DNA of 64,000 bases from Globodera rostochiensis. Taxonomy: Eukaryota > Nematoda > Chromadorea > Rhabditida > Heteroderidae. The notes beneath the pieces were generated by a model that saw only the letters and a list, made by a program, of their open reading frames with translations, did no database searches and was not told where the DNA came from. Position numbers and translations under genes: made by a program. Of the stretch, positions 50,281-61,835 are shown piece after piece (the first letter of the stretch is position 1; each line of letters opens with the position of its first letter). The stretch spans positions 1 through 64,000 of the forward strand of contig JAEVLN010000023.1 in NCBI GenBank assembly GCA_018350325.1. Reading direction: 5' to 3'.

Positions 50281-50707
50281 ACGAATGGATTTGGATTCAA
50301 ACAGAACACAGCACTAAACATTGAAATTGTTACTTTTTTCTTTTCAATTGGATCTTGTTTTAAACTCTGATCGTGATCGGTTAGGGCGCTTTTGACCTTT
50401 TCAGTTTTGAAATCCAAAAAATTCTCGGAAAAACTTCAACAGCAAAAAATCTTTGGTTCCCACGCAACAGATGGCCACGCTGCGCTCCCCGATCTTCGAT
50501 TAGAAGGGCAACATCGTCTCGCTGATGCAGAAGATCCGTGACGCTGAATATCCGCCGTTTCCCAACCGTTGCTGCTAAACTTATCGCTTTTGTCAATTAT
50601 ATAATCCAAATTTTTGAGTTTTCTTTTCAAAAACTAATTTTGTGCTTTCCGGGAAAAGCTGAACGAAAGTTTGTCCATTTTTCACCAATTTTGAATAAAT
50701 ACTCACA

Positions 50708-51289
50708 ATTAGGGCTGCTACTTTTAGGCAAATGCCTATTTTTTCTGCAAACTTGGCACAGTGAGTTAAGCACGAAAAACATGTTTTTAGCTTTATTTGG
50801 AGCTTCTAGAGTGGACTTTATAATGCCTATTTATGCCTATTTTGGGGTTTTTGTGCCTAATGCCTATTTGTGCCTATTTCGACATTTTTGTGCCTATTTC
50901 ATGCCTATTTCGACATTTTTGGCGACTTTTTTCAAGATTTTGAGATATTTTGCAAAAAATGCCAAAAATAAAGTCCAAAATAGCAAGCACGAAAAAAAAT
51001 TTCAAAAGCACCATCACATGTGGCAAAATTTTGAGAGCGTTTTTTTCGGCATACAAAAACATTTTGGCAGACAATCGGATGCGCTTTACGCCGGACAAAT
51101 ATCGACAAATTTTTTGATTTGTAACTGCAATAAGCAGAAATTATCGCTTTTTTTTTGTTTGTTAAAACCTTCGGTAAAAAATTTTATTTGCCTATTTTTG
51201 TGCCTATTTCATGCCTATTTTAGAACTTTTTTGTGCCTATTTAGGCGCCTATTTTGCAATTTTTTGTGCCTAAAAGAGCAGCCCTAGTG
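50708..51289. repeat. Element with TAGGGCTGCTACTTTTAGG ends and GCCTATTT repeats
   Basis: TAGGGCTGCTACTTTTAGGC at the left is mirrored by GCCTAAAAGAGCAGCCCTA at the right. Near each end are many GCCTATTTNTGCCTATTT units. The middle part is AT-rich. A long open frame through it reflects the repeats. No target duplication was recognised. Confidence 0.55.
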
Positions 51290-51569
51290 ATCTGGCATCC
51301 CCTAAAAATTCTCAATTTTTTGTGCCACTTGTCGCACCTCACAATCATTAGAAGGCACTTTTCTCACTCGCCTTTTTTACCTTAATTCAGGACGAGTGAA
51401 AAAATAAAGACCCAATCAATCCGCCCATAACGTCAAATTCTCTGCTCCCAATTTGAATTGAAATAGCAAAATGTGTGGGCGCGGAATTTTTGTCCGACAA
51501 AAATGGGAGGACTCCAAAAATGGTCAACTTTCAGCGTGAATTTGTGCTTTAAATTAATTTTTTCATTTT

Positions 51570-51800
51570 AGGCATTTGCCCAGTTCTGTCGATCGTGCCA
51601 ATATTTTTTATCATCTGTTTCCGGGGTTATTTGTTTTCTAATGATGTGCCGCCATTTGAACGGCGAGAAAACAATTTGACGCCGGACCGATTGGTGTCAC
51701 GCAATGGCCGGGGGGCAAAATCGGCCATTTGTTCGTAAGACAATTGGGCACATGGGAAAAGCTGAGCGTAATTGCAGCATTTTAATTGACCCCACTGCGA
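51570..51800 (+). pseudogene. F-box-like exon 4 relic
   Basis: Decayed similarity to exon 4: CCATTTGAACGGCGAGAAAA, CAATTTGACGCCGGACCGAT and a later ATTGGGCACATGGGAAAAG correspond to the [13 protein letters not shown] and KWAKWEK parts. Stops and indels are present. Confidence 0.45.
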
Positions 51801-52752
51801 TGCCGATTTTTGAACGGTTTCAACATTTACCCAAATTTTCACTATCCGTCAATTTATTGCCTAAGTTCAACAGTTTGTTTGGCAATTTTACGCTTTAAAA
51901 CAGTGTTCGGATTCGTACTTGAATGACAAGTACAGTGCTTGCAAATGGACCTTCGTACTTGAAAATTAAAATGTACTTATTTTCAAGCATTTTATCAAAA
52001 ATGTGTCCTCTCAAAACATTGGATCTGATTTTTTGTTTGCTATTTTCTAACTCATTAAAATTTCCAATTTCCCGACGGCCGGACCCCTGTCCCTAAAAAG
52101 CTTCAAAAAATACGGCACCGGTCTAGGGTAAACCACAAAATTCAAAACGATCTTTAGAAAATTTTTGAGTGTACTTGGATTTCGTAAATTTGGCCTGTTA
52201 TGTACTTGGAGATCATCATTTTGTACTTGGAAATTGTCTTAACCCAATCCGAACCCTGCTTTAAAACAGCGCATTCATTTCAAATAATTTGATCGAAATA
52301 AAACATTTAAAACGGTAAATGGAATAAATTTGGGATTAGGGGAGTTTTAAAATTCATTACTAAAATATATTTTAATTAATTTATATATATTTCAACCAGA
52401 AAAAGCGACGTGACGATTTTTTAAGCCTTTAATTTAGTGGTTGTTCGAACAAAATAATTAACTAGCATATTTAGCACCACTTTGAACCCATTTTTAGCAA
52501 ATTTGGTTGAAAAAGGAAGCAATTATAGGTTTTGCATTTAAGAAATTTAGCAAAAATGCAAATTTAGAATTCTGCCAAGGGGAATTTTTTTTTTGTTAAG
52601 ATTTAACGAATTTGTTAAGAAGCGCTGCAAAAAACGTGGCACTCAACCCCAAAACGGGGCGAAACGTGGCAAATCCGTGGAAAATTGCGCGTTTCCGGGG
52701 AAAATAACAGCGCTGACTTCAACTTTCTGAAAGTGTAGTTTAATTACCTAAT

Positions 52753-53013
52753 TAGGGCCCCGTATTTATAAACACTAAAAATGGCAAAAATATTCATTTA
52801 AACAATTTTTTTGCCAAAATCCTCAAAATATGCAAAATTTCGTTTTTATTCCATTTTTGTTAACAATTTTTAATCATAAAAGGCTCTCCTAAATATGCAT
52901 TTTAAAAAGGGTCAAAAAAGAAAAAGACCAAATAACAACAAACAGCACCTTTTTTGAGCTAATTTAATTGAAATTAATTGGACTAAAAATATGCAAATGC
53001 ATATAAAACCGGG
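52753..53013. repeat. Element with GGGCCC ends upstream of the SRT gene
   Basis: TAGGGCCCCGTATTTATAAA at the left is mirrored by GCATATAAAACCGGGCCC at the right; AAATATGCAAA-type units repeat inside. It ends about 85 bp before the SRT start codon and so lies in its likely promoter. The rest of 51801-52752 shows no gene. Confidence 0.42.
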
Positions 53014-53100
53014 CCCGATTAAATTAAACTACACAAAAATGTGAAAAATCATTTTATTTAATTTTTGAAAAGAATTCACAAAAAGCAAAACAAAATTAAA

Positions 53101-55861
53101 ATGGAATTGCTCTTCTTCAACCCGGACGAGTACGAGCGTTTGTACAATTGCAGCTCCTACGAGATTGACCAAGTTCCATTGTCAAAACGACAAAATATTC
53201 CATTTGGAGTCGCATTCCTTTCAATTAGCATCATTTGTGAGGTGAAAATTTGAATAAATTAAAATAACATTTAAATTGTTTATGAATATTTAAGGTCCTG
53301 TACGTGCCATGTATGATCGCCATTCGAAAGCACATGGACAGCACTTGCTTTAAAGTACTACACTCGGATAAAAAAATGTTTAAAAATGATTATTAAAAAT
53401 AAATAAAAATAATCATTTTTTATTTGCACCAAAATGACCAAAATATTCAATTTTATCTTTTTTTTTTTGCCAAAATATGTTCCAAAATACTCAATAAAAT
53501 ATGCTTTTTGTTAAAGAATTTTGATAAGAAAATGCATTTGTTTAAACTTTAAAGTTTATGTTCTACATCGCCATAGCAGACATGTTGTGCCTGCTGGTAT
53601 GTGGCATTGTGACCGGTTATTTGGCCATCATTGGGGCTGTGTTTTGTACGGCACCGACATTCATTTACATTTCCGGTGCTTTTGCACTCGGTAAATTTGT
53701 TTGTTGTTGTTAATTATGCCTAAAGCCGACGAGATTTTTAAGCGGACAAGAAAAGCCTAAATATAGCGTAAATTTGGGTAAAGGAAATATGCTAAATAAA
53801 TAATTTTCAATTTATTAAAGTTTGCTCAAAAGTAATTGGCACTCAATTAATCAATTGTAAAATGAAGCTAAAATTTCCCCAAAATTAAATTCCAAAAATG
53901 TTTAAAACCCCCAAAAGTGCCAAAATTTTAGCCCTTTGGGTCACCGAGACAACGGCGGAAATGTTTTTGGCGTTCAACCGTTGCGTGGAGTTGAGCTCCA
54001 GCCGGCTGGCCGATTTTCTCTTTGGCGGCAAACGCATTTACTTGTGGATGGTGATGGCCACACTGTACGGCATGTACATTGTGCTGTTCACAAAGCCGTT
54101 GATCTTCAACGGCATCTACATCACCTGGTTCCAGAATCCGCACGTCGGCTACATCGACAGTTTTGAGGACACCGTTAGTTTTTGTATACATTTGAAGATG
54201 TTTTCTAACAATTTTAAAAGTTCCAATGTTTTGCCGACGAAATAGTAGAGCCCGGACTTGGACCGAGAACCAAAATCTCATAACTCGTAATAAACTTATA
54301 CGATTGTGATTTGTTCGAGAATCACTAAGAAATCCCGAAAAATCTTGGCAATTAGTCGATCAAGATTTCGATCGAAATCGTCCGGGCTCTGTTTTTTAGT
54401 CGGAACTTTTTTAAGGCATTTTTTAAGCAAATTTTTGACAATTATTAATAATTAAGTGATGTTGCAAGGTCATAAAATTTTCAATTCGCTATACTCCCCA
54501 GTAAAAGTGCTAGAACACTATTCTGATCACCAATTTTGAATCCATATAATTTATTAACAGTAAACAAAGTTATATTTAATTATTTAATTTTTCTAAATTA
54601 AATATAATAAATGCCATTTTGGTACTACTCTAGTACTACTGTATTTATTTATTTTAAAATAATTTTGTACAGTATCGCAACAGTCTGCAGTCCATTCAAA
54701 ATTTGATTGTTACCTCGGTGCTGCCTGGCATTTACCTACTGTTTGCACTGATTCTGTTCGTCAAAGGTCGCAAGATTAGCACCGGAGCTGGTCCAGACGC
54801 TTCATCGGTCAACCAAAAATCGGTTTGAATAATAATTAATTGTTTATATTTATTTTTACTTATTCAGATTTTTATCCAAATTTTACTGATCAGTTGCGTG
54901 AATGCGATTGCGGCTGCGATTTATTTGTCCATGAATTTGGTGCCACTTAGCAAATTGCTGATTCTTGTCGGACAATTCTGTTGGATTATGGATCATGGTG
55001 AGAAGCTTTGATATTGGAGGGCCAAGAATCTCGGTGCCGGAAAGAAAGGCTCCTTCCCCTGGGGAAGGTTCCTTCAAAGTAGAGCCCCGACTTGAGGACC
55101 GGTCAAGATTTTGATCGAGAATTTCGAAAAATATTTCGGGAAAATTCATTGATCGAGATTTCGATCGAATCTTAAAAATAATTCGTTAACATTTCGTCGA
55201 TCGAGAATCTCGATCGCCCGGGCTCTTGTTTAAACTAGAGCCCGGCGGGAACGGAATTCCCGCGGGAAAAGTACGGGAATCCCGGTCCCGTAGTCTTTTT
55301 CCCGTTCCCGTTCATTTTTCTTGGCGAAATGTTCAAAAATTTAACAATTTTGGACCAATTTTCATTAGAAAAATTAGATAAGCAGTGATCGGAGTGAGTT
55401 TCCATCTTACTCCCGACCATTGGTCTTTCTTCCTCATAGATTCGAGCCTTTCCACGGGGGTACGACAGTCCAATACAATCAATCACTGATAGTGAGAGGA
55501 AGATGTGATCGATTGATGACCGGGGCACAGCATAAAATCATTAATTGTTTTTATGATGCATTAAAATGATGTTTTGTTTTTTTAAATAAATTTCTAAAAA
55601 GGTATTCCGCCCATCATCTACTTGCTGTTTAACAAAACTGTTCGTCGAGACGTGCTCGTCATGTTCGTCCGTCCAATTGGCATGGTCTTTCCGTGCGTTA
55701 CGCTCCCCTCGGGCGATAAAACGAGCATTATTCGTACGCTGGAGACGAACCGTGTGACGGCCACCAGCAAAAGCATTCGCACGATTATGTCGCAAGCGAA
55801 TCGCATGAAACCACTCGCAACAATTGAGCCATGTGCAACAAAATGGATCCAAAAGTGTTGA
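53101..55861 (+). CDS. Serpentine receptor class T (SRT) chemoreceptor
   Basis: Seven exons join in phase: 53101-53241, 53295-53354, 53555-53690, 53932-54173, 54673-54822, 54868-54997 and 55602-55861; 372 residues. The start MELLFFNPDEYERLYNCS and the first helix with VLYVPCMIAIRKH are typical of nematode SRT receptors. Further helices: FYIAIADMLCLLVCG, a Cys in VFCTAP for the extracellular disulfide, AEMFLAFNRCVEL as the DRY-like end of helix 3, YLWMVMATLYGMYIVLF, VTSVLPGIYLLFALILF, ISCVNAIAAAIYLSMNL and IPPIIYLLFNKTVRRDV. SRT proteins are predicted G-protein-coupled chemosensory receptors. No lesion is seen. Introns 4 and 6 contain small elements. Confidence 0.9.
54246..54393. repeat. AGAGCCCGG miniature element in SRT intron 4
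   Basis: TAGAGCCCGGACTTGG at the left is mirrored by CGTCCGGGCTCTG at the right, with GATTTCGATCGAAATCG-type palindromes inside. No clean target duplication. Confidence 0.5.
55081..55325. repeat. Two adjoining AGAGCCCGG-type elements in SRT intron 6
   Basis: At 55081-55225 AGAGCCCCGACTTGAGG is mirrored by GATCGCCCGGGCTCT. At 55233 a second terminus, TAGAGCCCGGCGGGAACGG, opens a run of GGGAATCCCGGTCCCG units. A one-ended relative lies at 24840-24895. Confidence 0.5.
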
Positions 55862-56999
55862 GATGATTAACAGAATGCTACAAATGACCAATTACAGTAA
55901 CAATAATTCCATTGCATTTACACCAGAGCTTCGATATCTGATGCTTTAGCAACTAAGTCAAACAAACAATTAGGCACACCCACTCTCTCAACTTTTTTAA
56001 ACAAAAATTTGAAGAAAATTCAAAAAAGTATGAGAAAATGCTTGAAAATGACTAATTTGGCCATCTTTCTAAAGATTTATTCAAAATTTAAACGAGAATT
56101 TTTCAAAAAACTCCAAAATCTCAAACAAGGACGAAAAAGACGCGCCCCTCCCTTAATCCGGCTTTTATTATTTAAAAAGTCGTTGTTTCCATAATTTTTA
56201 AAAATTTTAAAAAGCGATTCAAAAATAGACAAAATTTTAAAAAATTTTCGAAAAGCCCTATAAGCACCAACCTTTGAAACCGAGGAACCGCCAAAATTGT
56301 GACCGGAACCGGTTCCGGTATAGTTTTATTGCGTAATGAATTAAATTGGATTAATTTTTGAAACCAACGCCTTAATTTACCCAACAAAGCAACTAGACGT
56401 CTTCGGGCATGCATGACAAAGCTAACTTGCCGTTCTCTAGCCAGTTTGTGTTGCTGATACCTTCAGCAGCACCATTCCGTGTACTCGCTCCGCGCGCTTC
56501 GCGCGCCCGCATTTTCCCCTTTTAGACACTTTGTCCATTTTTTCGACATTTTGTCTTAAGTGAGAAACAACAAATTCCAAGCTCGCCCCAACTCTCCCCC
56601 ACACTTCCGGCCCTCCCCCAGCCATTAGACACTGTCACATAACTTGTCGACATCGGCCTATTTCCTTATATAAGGATAAAGACTTCGAAATACAAAGCAA
56701 CACAATTTTAAAAATTGTCAAAAGCAAAGTTCAATTCAATCGAATTTTGGAGTATGGAACTTATAAATTCGATTTGGCATTTTAAATTCAAAATTGAAAA
56801 ATCCATTGTATGTACTACCAGTATATCAGAAAAATCCTCTTTTGGAATATCCACTTTCGAGAACTACACGTATTCCTAAATTTTTCCAAAAAACATTCTT
56901 TTTAATCATAAATTTATTCAATTATCTTTGCACTCTGTTTGAACCGATTGACGGGATTTTAGATTATAAAATAAAATAAGGGAGTTTTTAAAGTGAGGG
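55862..56999. other. Gene-free spacer with a direct duplication
   Basis: The block 56690-56900 (AATACAAAGCAACACAATTT, GAGAACTACACGTATTCC) recurs in the same orientation at 57683-57830. At 56500-56512 there is GCGCGCTTCGCGCGC, a perfect hairpin-forming palindrome. No gene is supported. Confidence 0.4.
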
Positions 57000-57600
57000 T
57001 TGCTGGATTTTTAGCCGAATAGTCCTTATTAAGCGTTTGCTATTTCAATTCAAATGTGAAAGATGAGCAAAAAACTTTGAATTTATTTATGTAAGAAATG
57101 TCATGCAAATTGAACTTGTTCAAATTCAAATAAGCTCAACCAACAAAAATGCCATTTTGTAACTAAAAGGAGCATCTCTTTCATCATAAATTTATTGAGA
57201 ATTATATTTGAATAGGTCAATTTTGTTCTTTGGACTTTCTCTGATTAAAAAAGACATTGTGCGGGGGTTGAAGATGAAGATGAACCTGACCCAAACATCG
57301 GCCGTCCTGCTCCGTCCACTCGCCCATTCTCCTGCACCAATCGCCATTTTTGGGGTCAGCGTTTTGCCCCTAACAAATTCAAATAAATGCAAAAAGAGAC
57401 ATTTTCTGAATGTTCCGATGGATCTTTTTTGTGTACAAATGTCAGAAAATGCTAAAAGGGTCGTCCATCACCAGCAGCAGCAGCGGAAGATTTGGCATTT
57501 AAAAGATGTGAAACATTTTCCATTTCTCCATTTATTCATTCATTTTGAGTGTAATGAATACGACGAATACAACACAAATGTTCTCCATTAGCAATTGACC
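57000..57600. repeat. Dispersed repeat copy, inverted
   Basis: Reverse complement of the family at 11380-11900 and 38642-39090. A 127-codon open frame crosses it but is disrupted in the other copies. A further fragment lies at 57990-58097. Confidence 0.5.
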
Positions 57601-58097
57601 TATTTATGTAATATCAAGTGTTCCAAAGTCCTCAAGTCCCGTGTAAAAACCCTTACACGGGCGGAATTTGCCGTTACTCGATCACCTTCCAAATACAAAG
57701 CAACACAATTTGAACATTGTCAAGAGCAAAGTTCAATCGAATTTTGGAGTTATTGAACTTATAATTTGGAATGTCCAATTTCGAGAACTACACGTATTCC
57801 GAAATTTTCCAAAAAACATTAACTCTTACTTTTTAGGCTTCCTTTTTTCTCTGCTCTCTTATGCACTACGCGATCTCACTTTTTTACATTTCTCTATTTA
57901 CTACTCTGGGTAACGAGTTGGGGTTCGTCTGAATTTGTTTGAACGTCTGTTTTTTAAATTAAATTTTTTCCTAAATTTTATTTGTTGTTTTCAACATCAC
58001 TATCAGCAGCGGAAGATTTGTCATTTAAAGATGCGAAACATTTTCCATTTTTCTCCATTCATTCATTCATTTATGAATAATGAATGCTCTCCATGAG

Positions 58098-59223
58098 CAG
58101 TAGAGCTGTTCGAGATTTGAAATTTACCGAGAATCGAGAACCGAGACCGAGAAATGACCCCGAGACTCGAGACCGAGAACGAGACACAAAAAAACCGAGA
58201 AATTTCTCGACTCGGGAACCGAGAATCGAGAAATTACAAACTTTTTTTTCGAAATTCACTAAAAAATATTGATTTTAAGCTCCACAAATAAATAATTTTA
58301 CACTCAGGGATGCCAACTGCCTTGGTACTAATTTCGGCGTACTGATTCTGTACTGATTTTTAGGATAATTCGTAATTTTTGGACCAATTTTCTTTAGCCG
58401 CATTCATAAAATTTTGGTTGCAAATCTGTTAACAAATTGAGTAGAAAATTCAAAATTTGCCAGCAAATCTTACCAACCATTTGCGGCAAATTTTGAATTT
58501 CATTTTTATTTCTGGAACGATTTTTGCCCGATATCCAGTCCATCGGAACCGCCGGAGAAAAGAATTTTTTAAAAAAAGTTCAATTTAGGAGAGGGGTTTT
58601 TAATGCATCTTTATAATTTTCAAAAAATGCAAATTTTTTTGCAAATTCTGCTTTATTTAGGTGGGGGGAGGGAGGGGTCGGCGGTGCCGATAGGCGCCGT
58701 CGAGAAAATTTTGAATTTTTGTCTCAATTTGTTAAAAGATTTGCAACGAAAATTTTTAAAATGCGGAAATATTTTTAAAGCTTTTTAGGGATAGTAAGGA
58801 GGGGTCGGGTGGCTCCGATAGGTGCGCCGTGTACTTAAAATTGCAAAAAAAAAACCATACTTTTTTATAAATTTTGTTAGAATAAAAAGGAGTAATTAAT
58901 AATTAAAAGAATAAAATGTATTTCACTCGGGGAGAATAGAAACTCCGATAGATATAAATTAGTCAGTACTTAACCACTGAACCACACGGGCATTGGGTCA
59001 GGGTTTTGTGCATAGATATTAAATTAAAGATATCTAAATTTGTCATTGTGTATTTTTCAAACTTTCAAGCCCGTAATTCTTTAATGATTTCTCACCAAAA
59101 AGGCCATCTTTACCAGTGCAAAAAAGTCTCGTTTTCCGAGACTAAAAATCCGAGACCGAGACCCAAAAAAACCGAGAAATTTCTCGACTCGAGAACCGAG
59201 ACCGAGAATCTCGAACAGCTCTA
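58098..59223. mobile_element. 1.1-kb hAT-like element with TAGAGCTGTTCGAGATT ends
   Basis: TAGAGCTGTTCGAGATT at 58098 is mirrored by AATCTCGAACAGCTCTA ending at 59223. The flanks are ATGAGCAG (58090-58097 and 59224-59231), an 8-bp target duplication. Next to each terminus are CGAGACCGAGA and CCGAGAAATTTCTCGA motifs. The middle contains a tRNA-like segment and GGTCGGCGGTGCCGATAGGCG sub-elements. No transposase frame. Confidence 0.75.
58924..58991 (-). other. tRNA-like sequence, probable SINE head or tRNA relic
   Basis: On the minus strand GCCCGTGTGGTTCAGTGGTT has a good pol III box A (TGGTTCAGTGG), followed about 40 bases on by a T-arm-like hairpin GGAGTTTCTATTCTCC. The 3' acceptor strand does not pair with GCCCGTG, so it is not a functional tRNA as read. 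Confidence 0.4.
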
Positions 59224-59446
59224 ATGAGCAGTGACTAGTGGCTAAGGCATATATTTTGTAACCAAATTTTGCTGACATGCTTTAAGTACTCCCTTCTTAC
59301 TTTTACCAAAATTTGGTGGCTTTTTGCATTGAAAAAACTGTTTTTGAGCTCCACATTTAAACGCATGTTTTCGAGGGTTAAAATATGCACTTTTTTCAGA
59401 AAATTTTCGATGACAGGCTCTAAAACATTTGGTAACAAAAAACAAA

Positions 59447-60999
59447 TGTCGGACAATCCGAAGAAAGTGGGGAAACGGCTGAAAAAAATGTGAGTTTTTT
59501 TATTTGAAAAGCGAAAGGAAGCCGGGAAAATAAATCATATCACCAAAAATGCCGAAATATGCAACAAAAATGGCGCTTTTACTGGACTAATTGCTAATAC
59601 TAATTTTTCCTTCTTTAAAAGTATTCGTTCGTGCAATTTTAATTAAATTAAAGGAAAAATCGCCATATAGGCTATCTGAAAAAAAATCCGGAAACCCTGT
59701 TGTAAAAACTTTTCCCGCCATAACGAGAAAATTTTGAGTTTTTTTACCAATTAAAAAAAAAGAATTGTCTATTTGCAGATCCAATTAACTCATTTTAACC
59801 CGAATTTTCAGTTTCGTTTGCGACGACGTTTTGTTCGAAGTCTTTAAATCCTGTGGGCATTTTGTGCTCGGACTGAAAGTGGCGCTTCTCAGCGATCGAT
59901 TTGACTTTTTGGTGGACGCGCATTTCAATTCGATGGAATGGTCGTTGGGCAATTTGGAAATTCGTTGCGCAGTCAAAGGAAATGGCGCTGAAATTGTCAA
60001 ACTCGTTGACGATGAAGTCGAGCGTTTGCTGCCAATTCCGCAAGAGCCGCTTCCTGCCAATGTTATCGGGTTTGAACGCCTTAAAATAAGGTCATTGTCG
60101 GTTTAAAGTTCTTTTAAAACCGTTCAAAATTTTTTCACAAATGTTTTATTTCTTATTTTTAGTTACATGGACCAAAGTGTCATCGAATTTCTCCAACGCA
60201 TTCGTCCCAAAGAGTCCAATCTTTGGATTGGATCAACCCCCATCCAAAACCGCAGCTGGAAAATCATTTTGAAACATATTTGGCCTTTGATCAATGACAA
60301 CATTTGCGGATTTGACTTGCTTCCCTTCAAACTTGACCGTTTGCGCCGTTTCTCTCCAACTGTTCTCGGCGATTGCCCAAAGCTACGAATGATTAGATCA
60401 TTTGGTCTTTCTCCCGAATTTCCGGCCAACGATAGTGCCAGCGCTTCTTCTGGCCAAGCAGTGGCCAAATGGTTGCATACGGCCCGCGGAGATGGGCTGC
60501 CGAAGGTGTTGAAATGCCGATTTTGTTCGGAAAGAATGGAAGGACTTAAAAGGGTTTGTTTTTAAATTTGTTTTGAATTTTAAATTCCTTTATTCCTCTT
60601 AAGGAATTTATCAATTCGACCTATTCGGTCAATTTCATCGTCTGTCTTTGGAATTGCTCTGCGGGCATTGTTGAGCCATTTGAATTGAAAAGCAATTTTA
60701 CGGGGGAACGATTGGAGTTGCGACGCTTTGACAAAACGAAATGGCTTTTGGTTCGCTGTCCGATTGAGCGCGATGAGAAGAAATGGGCCAAGTGGGAAAA
60801 GGAGGCGGCTGAGTGGGATTGCCATCGGCAGTGGAATCGCGTAATTATTGACTCATTGGACAGTCGCACCGGCGACGGGTAAGGGCAAATTAATTGTTGG
60901 AATCGTTTTCCCTCCCCATATTTTATTTCTTACAAATCAAATTTCAGAATGCTGGACACCAACGAAGGCCCGAGTGAGCCCAAAAAGATAAAGAACTGA
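59447..60999 (+). CDS. F-box-like family protein, copy F, complete
   Basis: Exons 59447-59490, 59812-60090, 60163-60553, 60604-60878 and 60948-60999 join in phase; 346 residues. It starts [15 protein letters not shown] and ends [16 protein letters not shown], the fullest tail in this window. Motifs: [73 protein letters not shown] and [17 protein letters not shown]. The exon 3 donor is GTTTGT, weaker than the GTGAGT of other copies. Exon 2 is closest to that of copy B by eye. No lesion is seen. Confidence 0.87.
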
Positions 61000-61835
61000 G
61001 GACGATTCAAAATGAGAAAATTGACTAGATTTAAAAATCTAACTTAAAAGAAAACCAACATTGAAATTGTTGCTTTTTTTCAATGTGAATCATGTTTCCT
61101 GTGCTCTGAACGCACATTCCTAAAAAGCATCGGATAAACTGCAATGAACGCCCCATTCCAAAACGGTATAACTCATATCCAACCGCTTTGTCTCGAGGTA
61201 CCGACCGGCTGAGTCCCAGTGTAAAAGGAACACTTCAGTACAGGGAAAAACCCCGGTTTAAAAATGAAAGGCCGAGGCAGGCCTAAGCCACCCTGGCTTG
61301 AGGCTTGTTATGCTTATGCCTCTCGGCGTTCAACCCCACAAAGTCAGTACTTTTCAATTTAGCCCCCCCCCCCTTTTTAGCGCGAAAATTGGAGCTGAGT
61401 TGACCCTAATGGCTCTGATCTAACTGTGAAACATAGTGATTGGTACTTTTCGGTTGAATATTTTGACAGAACTGACGAATGAATAACTGAATGATTGATG
61501 CAACCATAACCAATTAAGACATTTTAAAAACCATTCGAAAGCTCAAGTAAAGTTGAAGCTATCGTTAAGCTAAGGCTTTACGTTGGGACAAATCTCAAAA
61601 AAGTTAAAGTCAAAAAACTTCAAAATAGCTTCAAATCTACGAAAGCCTCCGAATTTTTTACTCATTGGTGAATTGAAATCCTAAGGCAAGTGAAACTTTG
61701 TTTGATTAAATTCAAAAACAAAAATAAATGATAAAATGTTACATATTTCTGATCGATAAAGAAAAAATAAATCATAAACCGACGAAAACCCCCTTCCCTC
61801 AACAGCAAAACCATAAATCCCCTCGTTTTTCCTTT
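61000..61835. other. No gene seen
   Basis: Spacer between copy F and the SPRY gene. It has a TTAGGC-like stretch at 61270-61320, a C-tract at 61365 and an AGTTAAAG/AAGCTAAGGC segment at 61520-61610 related to the palindromic element that the LTR retrotransposon entered. Confidence 0.35.

Noticed and set aside
50538..51287. 249-codon frame with many Y-F-C-L residues resembling a membrane protein
   Set aside because: It is produced by GCCTATTT repeats of the element at 50708-51289; no homology recognised.
57208..57591. 127-codon open frame starting MNRSILFFGLSLIKK
   Set aside because: It lies in the dispersed repeat and is broken in the copies at 11380-11900, 38642-39090 and 49440-49690.
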